Origin: Ottowia thiooxydans DSM 14619 | GTDB lineage: Bacteria > Pseudomonadota > Gammaproteobacteria > Burkholderiales > Burkholderiaceae_C | Length of the DNA stretch: 64,000 bases | Assembly: GCF_000422885.1 (NCBI RefSeq) | Contig: NZ_AUGX01000010.1 | Span: 186,001-250,000, forward strand | Reading direction: 5' to 3' | Part shown: one piece after another, positions 9,802-19,310 of the stretch | How the letters are laid out: every line of letters starts with the position of its first letter | Position numbering within the stretch: position 1 is the first letter of the stretch | Notes under the pieces: generated by a model | Databases searched by the model: none | Told to the model about the DNA's origin: nothing | What the model saw: the letters and a program-made list of their open reading frames with translations, nothing else | Made by a program: the position numbers and the translations under genes

Positions 9802-10290
9802 ATGAATAGCCACTTTCCACAGCCCATCCTGGATCGAAGTGATTTGCGCATCCTGGCGTTTCTACAAGCCGATGGGCGAATGTCGAACTTGAAGTTGGCC
9901 GAAGCCGTTCACCTCTCTCCCACGGCCACCCTGGCACGAGTTCAGCGCCTCACGCGCGACGGCTACATCCTTGGGTATGAGGCGCGCCTAAACCCTCTGA
10001 AGCTGGATGCAGGCATGCTGGTGTTTGTGGAAGTGCTGCTCGATAGAACCACGCCGCACGTGTTTGAAGAGTTCAAAGTGGCGGTTCTACTCAAGCCAGA
10101 GATCATGGAATGCCACATGGTGGCCGGCGGGTTCGACTACCTGCTCAAAACCCGAACTGCCGATATGTCCGCCTACAGGGCCTTTGCTGGCGAGGTTCTT
10201 TGGCAATTGCCGGGCGTCAGGGAAACACGCACCTATGCGGTCATGGAAGAAGTGAAGAACTCGACTCACCTCCACTTACGGGGTGTGTGA
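9802..10290 (+). CDS. putR: Lrp/AsnC family regulator, probable proline-responsive activator of putA
   Basis: 162 residues. The N-terminal winged helix-turn-helix reads ILAFLQADGRMSNLKLAEAV followed by HLSPTATLARVQRL, typical of Lrp/AsnC. The C-terminal half is the RAM ligand-binding domain (LVFVEVLLD, MECHMVAGGFDYLLKTRTAD). It is divergent from a putA that lacks its own DNA-binding domain, the arrangement known for PutR activators in alphaproteobacteria. The family assignment is secure; the gene name rests on context. Confidence 0.88.
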   Translation: MNSHFPQPILDRSDLRILAFLQADGRMSNLKLAEAVHLSPTATLARVQRLTRDGYILGYEARLNPLKLDAGMLVFVEVLLDRTTPHVFEEFKVAVLLKPEIMECHMVAGGFDYLLKTRTADMSAYRAFAGEVLWQLPGVRETRTYAVMEEVKNSTHLHLRGV

Positions 10291-10400
10291 CTCAACGGGA
10301 TCCGAGAACGATCACCACGCCGGGGTGTTGCCGAAATTGACGTATTCACGGAAACGTGGGTCTGCACGCACTCCATAGCCTCATCAATCATTGAATACCC

Positions 10401-10456
10401 CTTTCGTTGAAATAGATTCGATTTAGATATATCTTATTGATATCTAAAAACGAAAG
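10401..10456 (+). promoter_or_regulatory. Nested inverted repeat before PadR gene (probable operator)
   Basis: Inner repeat: TTTAGATAT (10422-10430) and ATATCTAAA (10440-10448), perfect over 9 bp with a 9-nt spacer. Outer repeat: CTTTCGTT (10401-10408) and AACGAAAG (10449-10456), perfect over 8 bp. The right arms abut, so a folded transcript would give a 17-bp stem with one 13-nt bulge. The only plausible Shine-Dalgarno (GAAAG, 10452-10456) lies in the outer right arm, 7 nt before the ATG at 10464. AT-rich palindromes are the usual binding sites of YqjI-like PadR repressors. Confidence 0.75.
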
Positions 10457-10463
10457 ATATGTC

Positions 10464-10964
10464 ATGTCTGATTTCGAACCGCTGTCTCGGGCAGGCCCGG
10501 GCCGCAGAGGTCGCGTACTGGCACACGGGGGCCTCAAGCTGGTGCTCTTGCGATTGATCGCAGAGAAACCCAGCCATGGTTACGAGTTGATCAAAGCCAT
10601 TGAAGAACAGGTGAACGGCAGCTATAGCCCCAGCCCCGGCGTCGTGTACCCCGCCCTCACCTTGCTGGAAGAAATGGGATACGTGAGTGTGGGCGCCGTA
10701 GAGGGAGGCCGAAAACTGCACACCATCACGGATGCCGGCCTTCAATTTTTCGAGAGCCAACGCGATGAAGCCGATGCCCATTGGGCGCGCCTGCAAGCCA
10801 AAGCGCGTGCCCACGCTGAACGGCCTCCCCAAATCCAGCGTGCAGTGGAGAACTTCAAGCTGGCTGTCCATATGCGGTTGCAGCGGGGCCCTCTTACCGA
10901 AGAACAGGCTCACGCCTTTGCTGCTGTCCTCGATTCAGCAGCGCAAAACATTGAAAAAATCTGA
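10464..10964 (+). CDS. PadR family transcriptional regulator (YqjI-like)
   Basis: 166 residues from the ATG at 10464; a TTG nine codons upstream lies inside the inverted repeat and is unlikely. The PadR winged helix is clear (LVLLRLIAEKPSHGYELIKA, then SPSPGVVYPALTLLEEMGYV), followed by a C-terminal dimerisation helix region. It lies 9 nt upstream of a siderophore-interacting ferric reductase gene, matching the yqjI/yqjH pair of enterobacteria, where YqjI is a metal-responsive repressor. The His-rich metal-binding N-terminal extension of E. coli YqjI is not evident here, so the metal specificity could differ. Confidence 0.85.
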   Translation: MSDFEPLSRAGPGRRGRVLAHGGLKLVLLRLIAEKPSHGYELIKAIEEQVNGSYSPSPGVVYPALTLLEEMGYVSVGAVEGGRKLHTITDAGLQFFESQRDEADAHWARLQAKARAHAERPPQIQRAVENFKLAVHMRLQRGPLTEEQAHAFAAVLDSAAQNIEKI

Positions 10965-10973
10965 AAGCACTAA

Positions 10974-11819
10974 ATGACCACTTCAAACACACTCGACTCC
11001 AACACCACCACTGACCCGCGGGCCTCGCAACGCATACGCCATGAACTTCGGCTGCGCCAACCCAGCGTGCAAAGCGTGGAACGGCTCAGCCCCAACATGA
11101 TCCGCATCGTTTTGCAGGGCGAAGATTTAAAGGGTTTCACCAGCTTGGGCTTTGATGACCATGTAAAACTCATGCTTCCTGATCCGGCCACGGGCGTGCT
11201 CTCAGTCCCTTCTGTCGGCCCAGACGGTATTCGCCACGCCGATGGAGCGCCCCGCCCCGCCATGCGTGACTACACCCCCCGCAGCTTTGATGCGCAAGCC
11301 GGCCTGCTGACCCTGGACTTTGCCGTGCATGACGCAGGCCCCGCCACGCAATGGGCAGAGCAAGCCAAGCCTGGTCAGAAAGTTGGCATTGGCGGGCCTC
11401 GCGGCTCCATGATCATCCCGATGGCCTTCGACGGCTACCTTCTGGTGGGCGATGACACCGCCCTTCCAGCCATCGCCCGCCGCCTGGCCGAGCTACCCAG
11501 CGGCGCCCCTGTGTTGGTGATTGCGGAAGTAGACAGCCCCGCCGACGAACTCAGGTTTGAAACAACCGCAGATCTACGTCTGATCTGGGTCCACCGTCAA
11601 GGCGCCGCACCTGGCACCACAACCCTACTGCTTGACGCCCTGCGCAAAGCGGACCTGCCTGCCGGTGATTTCCACGCTTGGGTCGCTTGTGAAACCTCTG
11701 CGGCCAAAGCGATGCGCGCGCACCTCGTTGGTGAACGTGGCGCCCGCCCCGCATGGACCAAAGCTGCTGGGTACTGGCGCGTAGGCGCTGCTGATTCACA
11801 CGAGACGCACAACGATTGA
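10974..11819 (+). CDS. Siderophore-interacting protein / ferric-chelate reductase (YqjH-like)
   Basis: 281 residues. It has the FAD-binding ferredoxin-reductase-like fold of the siderophore-interacting family, with the flavin motif RDYTPRSF near residue 99, GPRGSMIIP in the next segment and GDDTALPAIARRL in the NAD(P)H half. Such enzymes reduce ferric iron in siderophores and release it in the cytoplasm. It is in an operon with the PadR regulator upstream and is probably repressed through the inverted repeat at 10401-10456. No siderophore synthesis or receptor gene lies nearby. Confidence 0.88.
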   Translation: MTTSNTLDSNTTTDPRASQRIRHELRLRQPSVQSVERLSPNMIRIVLQGEDLKGFTSLGFDDHVKLMLPDPATGVLSVPSVGPDGIRHADGAPRPAMRDYTPRSFDAQAGLLTLDFAVHDAGPATQWAEQAKPGQKVGIGGPRGSMIIPMAFDGYLLVGDDTALPAIARRLAELPSGAPVLVIAEVDSPADELRFETTADLRLIWVHRQGAAPGTTTLLLDALRKADLPAGDFHAWVACETSAAKAMRAHLVGERGARPAWTKAAGYWRVGAADSHETHND

Positions 11820-11846
11820 CTCGCTTGAGCCTCACCGCACCGCAAT

Positions 11847-11907
11847 GGTGCCTCCCAGCGTCTTGCTGATGCTGACGCCCTGATCTGGGGAGGCACCAAA
11901 TCAGGGC
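11847..11907 (+). promoter_or_regulatory. Two mutually exclusive hairpins (possible attenuator)
   Basis: Arm A, GGTGCCTCCCAG (11847-11858), pairs with CTGGGGAGGCACC (11885-11897) with one bulged base. Arm B, GCCCTGAT (11877-11884), pairs with ATCAGGGC (11900-11907). The B arms straddle the right arm of A. With only two bases between 11897 and 11900, both stems cannot form together, so the RNA would have to choose. No U-run follows. The site lies between the ferric reductase stop and the DUF2126 operon; the remaining 11908-12107 stretch shows no other clear signal. Confidence 0.45.
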
Positions 11908-12107
11908 CTGGTGCGTGCCTCCTCGGATAGGAGCGCGCGCTCCCGGCCCTGCAGCCCATGCCCCTCAATCGGCGGCGGCATTCGTGCACTAATTGTCCTG
12001 AATTGCGAGACAGGGGGCGTACTCGCCATCTTGGCGCGGGACTTGCTTCGTACAACTCGTCCACAATGTGTTGGCTGAATTGTTGCTTCGCGCAGAAAGT
12101 ACATGAC

Positions 12108-15100
12108 ATGGCCATCCACGTCGCCCTGAACCACGTCACCCATTATTCCTACGACCGGCTGGTCGAGCTCGGGCCTCAGGTGGTCCGCCTGCGCCCCGCG
12201 CCGCACAGCCGCACCAAGGTTCTGTCGTATAGCCAGCGCATCGAGCCGGCCAACCATTTCATTAACTGGCAGCAAGACCCGTTTGCCAACTACCAGGCCC
12301 GCCTGGTGTTCCCTGAAGCCACGCGCGAGTTCAAGGTGACGGTGGACTTGGTGGTTGAAATGGCGGTACACAACCCGTTCGATTTCTTCCTGGAGCCGCA
12401 AGCGGAGAATTTTCCGTTCGCCTACACAGCCGAACAGTCCAAGGATTTGGCCCCCTACCTGGCCGCAGAGCCACTCACACCTAAATTCAAGGCTTACGTA
12501 GACAGTATTTCCCGCGAGGAGCGTCGCACCATCGACTTTTTAGTGGGGATCAACCAGCGGCTGCAAAACGACGTTGGCTACACCATCCGCATGGAGCCGG
12601 GCGTGCAAACCCCTGAGCAAACCTTGACGCTTGGCACCGGTTCGTGCCGGGACAGCGGGTGGCTTCTGGTGCAGATGCTGCGCCACGTGGGGCTGGCCGC
12701 TCGCTTCGTATCAGGCTACCTGATCCAGCTGGCGCCAGACGTGAAGTCTATCGACGGCCCAAGCGGCCCGGAGATTGACTTCACTGACCTGCATGCCTGG
12801 TGCGAGGTGTTCCTGCCCGGCGCAGGCTGGATTGGGCTGGATCCCACCAGCGGACTGCTTGCCGGTGAGGGGCATATTCCGCTGGCGTGCACGCCACAAC
12901 CTTCCAGCGCAGCGCCTATCGAAGGGGAGCTGAGTGAAAGCAAAGTGACTTTCCATCACCACATGGAAGTCACACGCGTTTACGAGTCCCCTCGGGTCAC
13001 GGCGCCCTACTCAGAAGCTCAGTGGGGGGCTATTAAGTCTCTGGGCGATGCCGTCGATAAGCGTCTTGTGGCCGGCGATGTGCGTTTAACCATGGGCGGC
13101 GAACCGACCTTCGTGAACACTTCTGATCGGGACGCACCCGAATGGAACACTGACGCCCTGGGGCCAACCAAACGCGGCTACGCAACCGAATTGATCCACC
13201 GTCTGAGCGCCCAATATGGCAAAGGCGGGTTTCTGCATCTGGGGCAAGGCAAATGGTACCCAGGTGAACAACTGCCTCGCTGGGCTTTGTCTGCCTTCTG
13301 GCGTGGCGATGGCCAAGCGACTTGGCGCAATCCTGAGCTATTCGCCGATGAACGCGACCCGGCTCAATACACCTCCGAGGAAGCTCACCGCTTCATTCTG
13401 GAACTCGCGCGCAACCTGGGCATTTCCACCCGTTTTATCCGCGCGGGCTACGAGGACACCCCCTACTACTTATGGCGCGAGAGTAAACTCCCAATCAACG
13501 TGAATCCGAAGGATTCCAAGCTGAGTGACGAACTTGAGCGCGTGCGCTTGCGCCGCGTGTTCAACCAGGGACTGCAATCGGCCGTGGGCTATTTGCTGCC
13601 GTTGGGGGTAGAGGAGCCTGACGCCAAGGCCGGGCCCCAAGCCAAACCCCAACCTAAATCCATCCGCACAGATTGGAAAAGCGGGCCTTGGTTCTTTCGT
13701 GACGACCGCATGTACCTCACCCCTGGCGATTCGCCCATGGGCTACCGGTTGCCACTTGAATCGCTCCCGTGGGTTGCACCAGCAGATTACCCCTTCCATA
13801 TAGAGCTGGACCCCAGCGTCCCACGAGACCCTCTACCTCCGAACGACATCGCCGAAAGCAGTGCCGGAGCAGTTGCTGACGGCAAGTCCGTTGATAACTC
13901 TGAAGATTCCGCAGCCAGCCGCGTACCGGAGCTTGGCGAATCGGCTGCGTGGTTAGCCCGCACCGCGCTGTGCGTAGAAGCGCGTGACCCTCACCGGGGC
14001 AACGGCCCCAAGGCTGAAGTCAACCATGGCGGGAAAATCAGCCACCTCTATGTCTTCATGCCCCCTCTGGCGCGCCTGGAAGATTATTTGAACTTGATGG
14101 CGGCTATCGAGACCACAGCCGAAACGCTAGGCGTCAAGATTGTGCTGGAGGGCTACCCTCCGCCGCGTGACCCTCGGCTGAAGATGCTTCAAGTCACCCC
14201 CGACCCAGGAGTGATTGAAGTCAACATCCACCCCGCGCACAACTGGGCCGATCTAGTCGACCACACAGAGTTTTTATACGACGCTGCGTTTCAGACCAGA
14301 CTCTGCGCCGAAAAATTCATGACCGATGGGCGCCACACCGGTACCGGTGGCGGCAACCATTTCGTGATGGGTGGCGCCACCCCTGAAGACAGCCCGTTCC
14401 TGCGCAAACCTGAGCTGCTAGGGAGTTTGGTGGCCTATTGGCATAACCACCCCAGTTTGAGTTACCTGTTCAGCGGTCTGTTCATAGGCCCCACCAGCCA
14501 GGCTCCGCGCGTGGACGAGGCCCGCAACGACCAGTTGTACGAACTCGAAATCGCGCTCGCCCAAATTGAAGCCAACCGGAAAGTTCACGGCGAAAGCATG
14601 CCGCCATGGATGGTGGACCGCACCTTGCGCAACATTCTGGTGGACATTACAGGCAACACGCACCGCAGCGAGTTCTGTATTGACAAGCTGTTCTCACCCG
14701 ACACCAGCACCGGACGCCTGGGTCTGTTGGAATTGCGCGCCTTTGAAATGCCACCACATGCCCGAATGAGCGTGGCGCAGCAACTACTGCTTCGCGCTCT
14801 GGTGGCCAAATTCTGGGAGAAACCATGGCGTGGACAGTTGACCCGCTGGGGCACGGAGCTGCACGATCGTTTCCTTTTGCCCACGTTTGTGCATAAGGAC
14901 TTCCAAGATGTTCTGGCCGACCTCAAACAGTCCGGTTTCGACTTCGACAGCGCCTGGTTTGAACCTCACTTTGAATTCCGCTTCCCTCTGGTAGGCCAGT
15001 TGGCGGTAGGCGGCATGGAGCTGAAACTACGCAACGCTCTAGAGCCCTGGCACGTGATGGGAGAAGAAGGCTCCGTTGGAGGCACCGTGCGCTACGTGGA

Positions 15101-15518
15101 CTCCTCTCTGGAACGCCTGGAGGTGCATGTATCTGGGTATAACGACCGACGCTATGTCGTCACCTGCAATGGCCGCGCGCTCCCGCTGCAACCTACTGGC
15201 GGCGCCGGTCAGTACGTGGCTGGCGTGCGTTACAAGGCTTGGAACCCGTATTCCAGCCTGCACCCCAGTATTGGTGTGCACGGGCCACTGACCTTTGACA
15301 TCGTCGACACCTGGAACAACCGCTCACTGGGCGGCTGCCAATACCACGTGGTGCATCCCGGTGGACGCAACTACGATACGCTGCCCATCAATGCCTACGA
15401 GGCTGAGAGCCGCCGCCTGTCGCGGTTTTTCCAACTGGGGCACACGCCTGGTACCGTGAATATTTCAACACCAAAAGTCAATCTGGAGTTCCCCTTCACT
15501 TTAGACCTCCGAACCTGA
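12108..15518 (+). CDS. Transglutaminase-like plus DUF2126 protein
   Basis: 1136 residues from the ATG at 12108. The N-terminal ~90 residues match the bacterial transglutaminase-like N-terminal domain (HVTHYSYDRLVELGPQVVRL). A papain-like transglutaminase domain follows, with its triad intact: Cys180 (GSCRDSG), His229 (LHAWCE) and Asp245 (GLDPTS). The remaining ~800 residues are the large DUF2126 region (MGGEPTFV near 325, GGGNHFVMGGA near 745). The family is predicted to be part of an amidoligase or peptide-modification system and has no demonstrated reaction. It begins a three-gene operon with the ATP-grasp/alpha-E and second transglutaminase genes. Confidence 0.9.
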   Translation: MAIHVALNHVTHYSYDRLVELGPQVVRLRPAPHSRTKVLSYSQRIEPANHFINWQQDPFANYQARLVFPEATREFKVTVDLVVEMAVHNPFDFFLEPQAENFPFAYTAEQSKDLAPYLAAEPLTPKFKAYVDSISREERRTIDFLVGINQRLQNDVGYTIRMEPGVQTPEQTLTLGTGSCRDSGWLLVQMLRHVGLAARFVSGYLIQLAPDVKSIDGPSGPEIDFTDLHAWCEVFLPGAGWIGLDPTSGLLAGEGHIPLACTPQPSSAAPIEGELSESKVTFHHHMEVTRVYESPRVTAPYSEAQWGAIKSLGDAVDKRLVAGDVRLTMGGEPTFVNTSDRDAPEWNTDALGPTKRGYATELIHRLSAQYGKGGFLHLGQGKWYPGEQLPRWALSAFWRGDGQATWRNPELFADERDPAQYTSEEAHRFILELARNLGISTRFIRAGYEDTPYYLWRESKLPINVNPKDSKLSDELERVRLRRVFNQGLQSAVGYLLPLGVEEPDAKAGPQAKPQPKSIRTDWKSGPWFFRDDRMYLTPGDSPMGYRLPLESLPWVAPADYPFHIELDPSVPRDPLPPNDIAESSAGAVADGKSVDNSEDSAASRVPELGESAAWLARTALCVEARDPHRGNGPKAEVNHGGKISHLYVFMPPLARLEDYLNLMAAIETTAETLGVKIVLEGYPPPRDPRLKMLQVTPDPGVIEVNIHPAHNWADLVDHTEFLYDAAFQTRLCAEKFMTDGRHTGTGGGNHFVMGGATPEDSPFLRKPELLGSLVAYWHNHPSLSYLFSGLFIGPTSQAPRVDEARNDQLYELEIALAQIEANRKVHGESMPPWMVDRTLRNILVDITGNTHRSEFCIDKLFSPDTSTGRLGLLELRAFEMPPHARMSVAQQLLLRALVAKFWEKPWRGQLTRWGTELHDRFLLPTFVHKDFQDVLADLKQSGFDFDSAWFEPHFEFRFPLVGQLAVGGMELKLRNALEPWHVMGEEGSVGGTVRYVDSSLERLEVHVSGYNDRRYVVTCNGRALPLQPTGGAGQYVAGVRYKAWNPYSSLHPSIGVHGPLTFDIVDTWNNRSLGGCQYHVVHPGGRNYDTLPINAYEAESRRLSRFFQLGHTPGTVNISTPKVNLEFPFTLDLRT

Positions 15519-15526
15519 CGCATACT

Positions 15527-15555
15527 CGGGGGTGTGCACACAAAATTCACCCCCG
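15527..15555 (+). terminator. Stable hairpin after DUF2126 gene
   Basis: Perfect 8-bp stem CGGGGGTG and CACCCCCG with a 13-nt loop, just after the stop at 15518. There is no U-run, so it may be a processing or partial-attenuation hairpin rather than a full terminator. Confidence 0.4.
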
Positions 15556-15659
15556 CGTGAGGCTACAGCAAGACGCACCCAGCACTACCGCCCGGCTGAC
15601 TCCGGCGCCGTGGTGCAGTGGGCGTGAGCGCTAGTGTCTAGTTCACAGGACTGAAATCC

Positions 15660-18221
15660 TTGAAAGACACCGCCCTCCCCCTTTTTCCTTCTGGCGCGCC
15701 GGTCGATCCCGTGAGCTTGGCCGCCGAGTGGGCTGAAGCGGCATCACCGGGCCACCTGGATGAACTGCGCGATTCAGCCAGTGGAAACTTAAGTCCCTAC
15801 TGGACCTCCTTCTTCAAGCACGTAGGGCTGGAGGGTATGGGTGAATTAAATCGCCGCGCCCAAAGCTTGGCGCGGCAGATTCGCGACAACGGCGTCACTT
15901 ATAACGTCTATTCAGACGCGAACGGCACGCAGCGCCCTTGGTCTCTGGACCTGCTTCCCATGATCGTGTCGCCCGAGTCCTGGGCCACTATCGAAGCTGG
16001 GGTGTTGCAACGCACCCGCCTGCTCAACGACATGCTGGCGGACATCTACGGCCCGCAACGCCTTCTTCAAAAAGGGCTGCTGCCGGCCGCACTCGTGCAA
16101 GGCCACCCTGGTTACCTCCGGGCCATGAAAGGCATTCGTCCGCCAGGGGACACCTGGTTGCACGTGGCTGCATTTGACTTGGGGCGTGGTCCGGATGGGC
16201 AATGGCGCGTGATCTCGCAGCGCACGCAGGCTCCATCCGGTTTGGGCTATCTGCTGGAAAACCGCATTTCGATCTCCCGGCAGTTTCCCAAGGCATTTGG
16301 CGGCCTCAATGTGCAGCGTCTGGCTGCCAGCTACCAGGGTTTGCTGACCGGCATACGCGCCATGGCTCCTAACGGAGAAAACGCCCGCATCGCGCTACTG
16401 ACGCCCGGCCCTTACAACGAAACCTATTTCGAGCACGCCTACCTGGCCCGCTACCTGGGCCTGAGTCTGGTGGAAGGCAATGACCTCACCGTGCGCGAAA
16501 ACCGCCTCTTTCTCAAAACCTTGACGGGTTTGGAACCCGTTGATGCTCTGATCAAACGCCTGGACGACGAGTGGCTGGATCCGCTGGAATTGCGCCACGA
16601 TTCAGCACTGGGTATCCCCGGTCTGCTGCAGGTCGTGCGTGCTGGCAACGTACTTCTGGCCAATGCGCCCGGCTCGGCGCTGCTGGAGTCGAACGCCTTG
16701 CTCGGCTTCATGCCCGCCATCTCGCGCGAACTTTTGGGAGAAGAACTGCGCCTGCCCGCTCTGTCCACCTGGTGGTGTGGCGAACAGGCCGCCCTTCAAC
16801 GCGTACTGCCCCAGTTGCGGCATGGGGTGATCAAATCAACCTACCCCGGCTCGCCCGTGACCACGCTAATGGGCCGCAGCCTGAGCAGCGACGCACTGGA
16901 CAAGATCACTGGCCGCATGGCGCAGTACCCAGAGAATTTCACCGTTCAATCTTTCCTGCCGCTGTCTGAAACACCTACCTGGACAGGCGATCACATCGCT
17001 CCTCGTGCTGCCATGCTGCGAGTGTATGCGCTGGCCGACGGCCCGCAGAGCTGGCGCGTTCTACCTGGTGGCCTGGTTCGGCTGGCGCAGCGCGGGCAGT
17101 TAATGGCCTCCATGCAGCATGGCGGAAGCAGCGCCGATTGCTGGGTCATGACCCACGGTGAGGTCGATCGAACCAGCCTTTTGCAAAACGCCCCCACCAC
17201 GCTGGCTCTGGCGCAAACCCGCCGCCCGGTCACCAGCCGGGCTGCAGAAAACCTGTTCTGGCTGGGCCGCTACACCGAGCGCGCTGAAAATTCAGTCCGG
17301 CTGGCCCAGGTCATTCTGCGCAATCTGCACGATGAAGAGCCCACCGCCCGCCCTCTGCAAGCCTGGATGACCAAACAAGCTCAAGCCCAGGCGCTCGTAA
17401 GCAACCACGTGCCCGGTATGTTGGGATTCGCAGCCCAACGGGTTTTTGAGCGCTCGCTTATCGCGTCGCTCGCCGATACGGAAGGCGCGTTCAGCGTGGG
17501 ATTCAACCTGCGCTCGTTGCGCTTATCCGCAGCGAACGTGCGGGAGCGCTTGAGTCAGGAGCAGCGCCACTTGATCGAGCAGGCAGAAGTCGACTTCCTC
17601 GAACATGGAGGCCCACTCAGCGCCGACACCGAAGCCAACGCACAGGACGCGCTGAATGCCCTGGAAGAAGCCAGCGAAGCATTGGCTGGCATCACAGGCA
17701 CTCAGACCGACCGCATGGTGCGAGATAACGGCTGGCGGCTGCTGTCTATTGGGCGTCTCATTGAACGGCTGGCCACCCTGGCCCAAGCCATGCGCGAGGC
17801 TTTCGAGACAGGCAGTGTGCTGGACCCCGCCGGCTTTGAGGCGCTGGTGGCGCAGTTCGACAGCACGATCACATTCCACTCCCACTACCAACAACGCCGT
17901 GACGTAGTGGCCCTGCTTGATCTGTTGCTGGTCAACCGCGATAACCCCAGATCATTGGCCTGGGTGCTGGACACCTTGCGCTCACGCCTGCGCAAACTGG
18001 AGCAGGCCAACCCGGACTTTGCTCAACGCCTGTGCGCCGATCTGCCTGACCCGGCTACCTGGGACCTGGCGCACCTGAGTACACCTGACACCGAGGGGGA
18101 GCACACTGACCTGTTGGCTGTGCTGGAATCCTGCGAAACCTCAGCCTTTTCATTGTCTGATGCGCTCAGTCAGGAGCATTTCAGCCATGCAGAGCGCAGC
18201 AACCTCAGTCTGCTGGCCTGA
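15660..18221 (+). CDS. Circularly permuted ATP-grasp / alpha-E domain fusion protein, copy 1
   Basis: 853 residues, apparently starting at TTG 15660. The frame is closed upstream by a stop at 15639, and AGGA at 15647-15650 is well placed as a Shine-Dalgarno. The first ~480 residues are the circularly permuted ATP-grasp unit (GVTYNVYSD, RPWSLDLLP, LVQGHPGYLRAM, SQRTQAPSGLGYLLENR). From ~515 on is the alpha-E helical domain, opening with SRAAENLFWLGRYTERAEN. These domains are often separate genes; here they are fused. The family is predicted to form an amide or peptide bond on an unknown acceptor. The gene closely resembles the one at 30292. Confidence 0.9.
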   Translation: MKDTALPLFPSGAPVDPVSLAAEWAEAASPGHLDELRDSASGNLSPYWTSFFKHVGLEGMGELNRRAQSLARQIRDNGVTYNVYSDANGTQRPWSLDLLPMIVSPESWATIEAGVLQRTRLLNDMLADIYGPQRLLQKGLLPAALVQGHPGYLRAMKGIRPPGDTWLHVAAFDLGRGPDGQWRVISQRTQAPSGLGYLLENRISISRQFPKAFGGLNVQRLAASYQGLLTGIRAMAPNGENARIALLTPGPYNETYFEHAYLARYLGLSLVEGNDLTVRENRLFLKTLTGLEPVDALIKRLDDEWLDPLELRHDSALGIPGLLQVVRAGNVLLANAPGSALLESNALLGFMPAISRELLGEELRLPALSTWWCGEQAALQRVLPQLRHGVIKSTYPGSPVTTLMGRSLSSDALDKITGRMAQYPENFTVQSFLPLSETPTWTGDHIAPRAAMLRVYALADGPQSWRVLPGGLVRLAQRGQLMASMQHGGSSADCWVMTHGEVDRTSLLQNAPTTLALAQTRRPVTSRAAENLFWLGRYTERAENSVRLAQVILRNLHDEEPTARPLQAWMTKQAQAQALVSNHVPGMLGFAAQRVFERSLIASLADTEGAFSVGFNLRSLRLSAANVRERLSQEQRHLIEQAEVDFLEHGGPLSADTEANAQDALNALEEASEALAGITGTQTDRMVRDNGWRLLSIGRLIERLATLAQAMREAFETGSVLDPAGFEALVAQFDSTITFHSHYQQRRDVVALLDLLLVNRDNPRSLAWVLDTLRSRLRKLEQANPDFAQRLCADLPDPATWDLAHLSTPDTEGEHTDLLAVLESCETSAFSLSDALSQEHFSHAERSNLSLLA

Positions 18222-18253
18222 TCGCGCCAAAGGCGTGCTCCAAGCCCACCATC

Positions 18254-19156
18254 ATGCTGCTTCGTATCATCCACGACACCACCTACCAATATGGAAGGCC
18301 CGTGGTCACCGCTCAGCACCTGGCCCATTTGAGCCCCGTGGACCAGCCTGGCCAACGTGTGCTGCTTCATCAGCTCGACGTGGATCCCACTCCCGCACAA
18401 CGTCAAGACCGCGTAGATGCCTTCGGTAATCCCTGCTGCTATTTCGCCCTGCCCAGCCCGCATGAGCAACTGACCGTATTGGCCACATCAGAGGTGGTCA
18501 CACAAGCGCCAGGTCCTCTGCCCCCGGGGCTACCTTGGGAGCAGGTGGCCGATGGTTTTCGCTACTACGCTGGAGCACCTTACGACCCGGCTGCTGAATT
18601 TGTGTTCGCCTCGCCACGAGTGCCTCATCACAGTTTGTTGGCAGATTTCGCCCACCCGGCATTTGGCCCAGGTCGCCCATTACTGGAAGCTGCCACCGAC
18701 CTGATGCAACGCATCTACAAGGAGATGACCTACTCCAGCGGAAGCACTGACGTCAACACGCCCACGCTTGAGGCCCTGAACCAGCGAAAAGGCGTTTGCC
18801 AGGACTTCGCCCACATCATGATCGGTAGCCTGCGCAGCCTGGGCCTGCCCGCTCGCTACGTCAGTGGCTACATGCTGACGCAACCGCCCCCCGGTAAAGC
18901 GCGGTTGATTGGCGCAGACGCTTCGCATGCCTGGGTGCAGGTGTATGACCCGCAAGCAGGTTGGGCTGATTTCGACCCCACCAACAACCTGTGCGGTATG
19001 GGTAGGCCCGCAGAAACCCACGTGACCTTGGCGCTCGGCAGGGACTTTGGCGATGTCTCGCCGCTGCGCGGCGTGATCCAGGGTGGCGGCAGCCCCGATC
19101 TGGAGGTGTCCGTGACGGTGGGCCCCCCAGAGGAACTAAAAGCCTTGATGGCTTGA
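18254..19156 (+). CDS. Transglutaminase-like cysteine peptidase, copy 1
   Basis: 300 residues, 32 bp after the ATP-grasp/alpha-E gene. The N-terminal transglutaminase-like domain (IIHDTTYQYGRPVVTAQHLA) precedes a papain-like catalytic core. The triad is complete: Cys182 in GVCQDF, His225 in ASHAWV and Asp241 in FDPTNN. Members of this family beside ATP-grasp/alpha-E genes are thought to cleave or transfer the amide linkage made by the ATP-grasp partner, which is a prediction. Compare the paralogue at 32934, whose Asp is replaced. Confidence 0.92.
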   Translation: MLLRIIHDTTYQYGRPVVTAQHLAHLSPVDQPGQRVLLHQLDVDPTPAQRQDRVDAFGNPCCYFALPSPHEQLTVLATSEVVTQAPGPLPPGLPWEQVADGFRYYAGAPYDPAAEFVFASPRVPHHSLLADFAHPAFGPGRPLLEAATDLMQRIYKEMTYSSGSTDVNTPTLEALNQRKGVCQDFAHIMIGSLRSLGLPARYVSGYMLTQPPPGKARLIGADASHAWVQVYDPQAGWADFDPTNNLCGMGRPAETHVTLALGRDFGDVSPLRGVIQGGGSPDLEVSVTVGPPEELKALMA

Positions 19157-19163
19157 TGAAAGG

Positions 19164-19310
19164 ACTCCCCCTGAGTCGCTTACGCGCCATCCCCCTGAGG
19201 GGGACGCTGCCAGCGGCCTGGCAAAGCCAGCTCCGCGGCAGCCCCGTATGGCCTGCTCCGCGGCCTTCTGATCTTGCTCCCTCTCCTGCATGCGGGAAAG
19301 AGTGACAACG
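19164..19310. repeat. Intergenic repeat element, copy C
   Basis: Starts 8 bp after the transglutaminase stop. It has CCCCCTGAGTCGCTTACGCG at its left, a 25-bp block at 19247-19271 identical to 22594-22618, and an imperfect palindrome around 19279-19303 related to the one in copy A. The remainder up to 19597 is AT-richer and shows no gene I can support. Confidence 0.7.
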
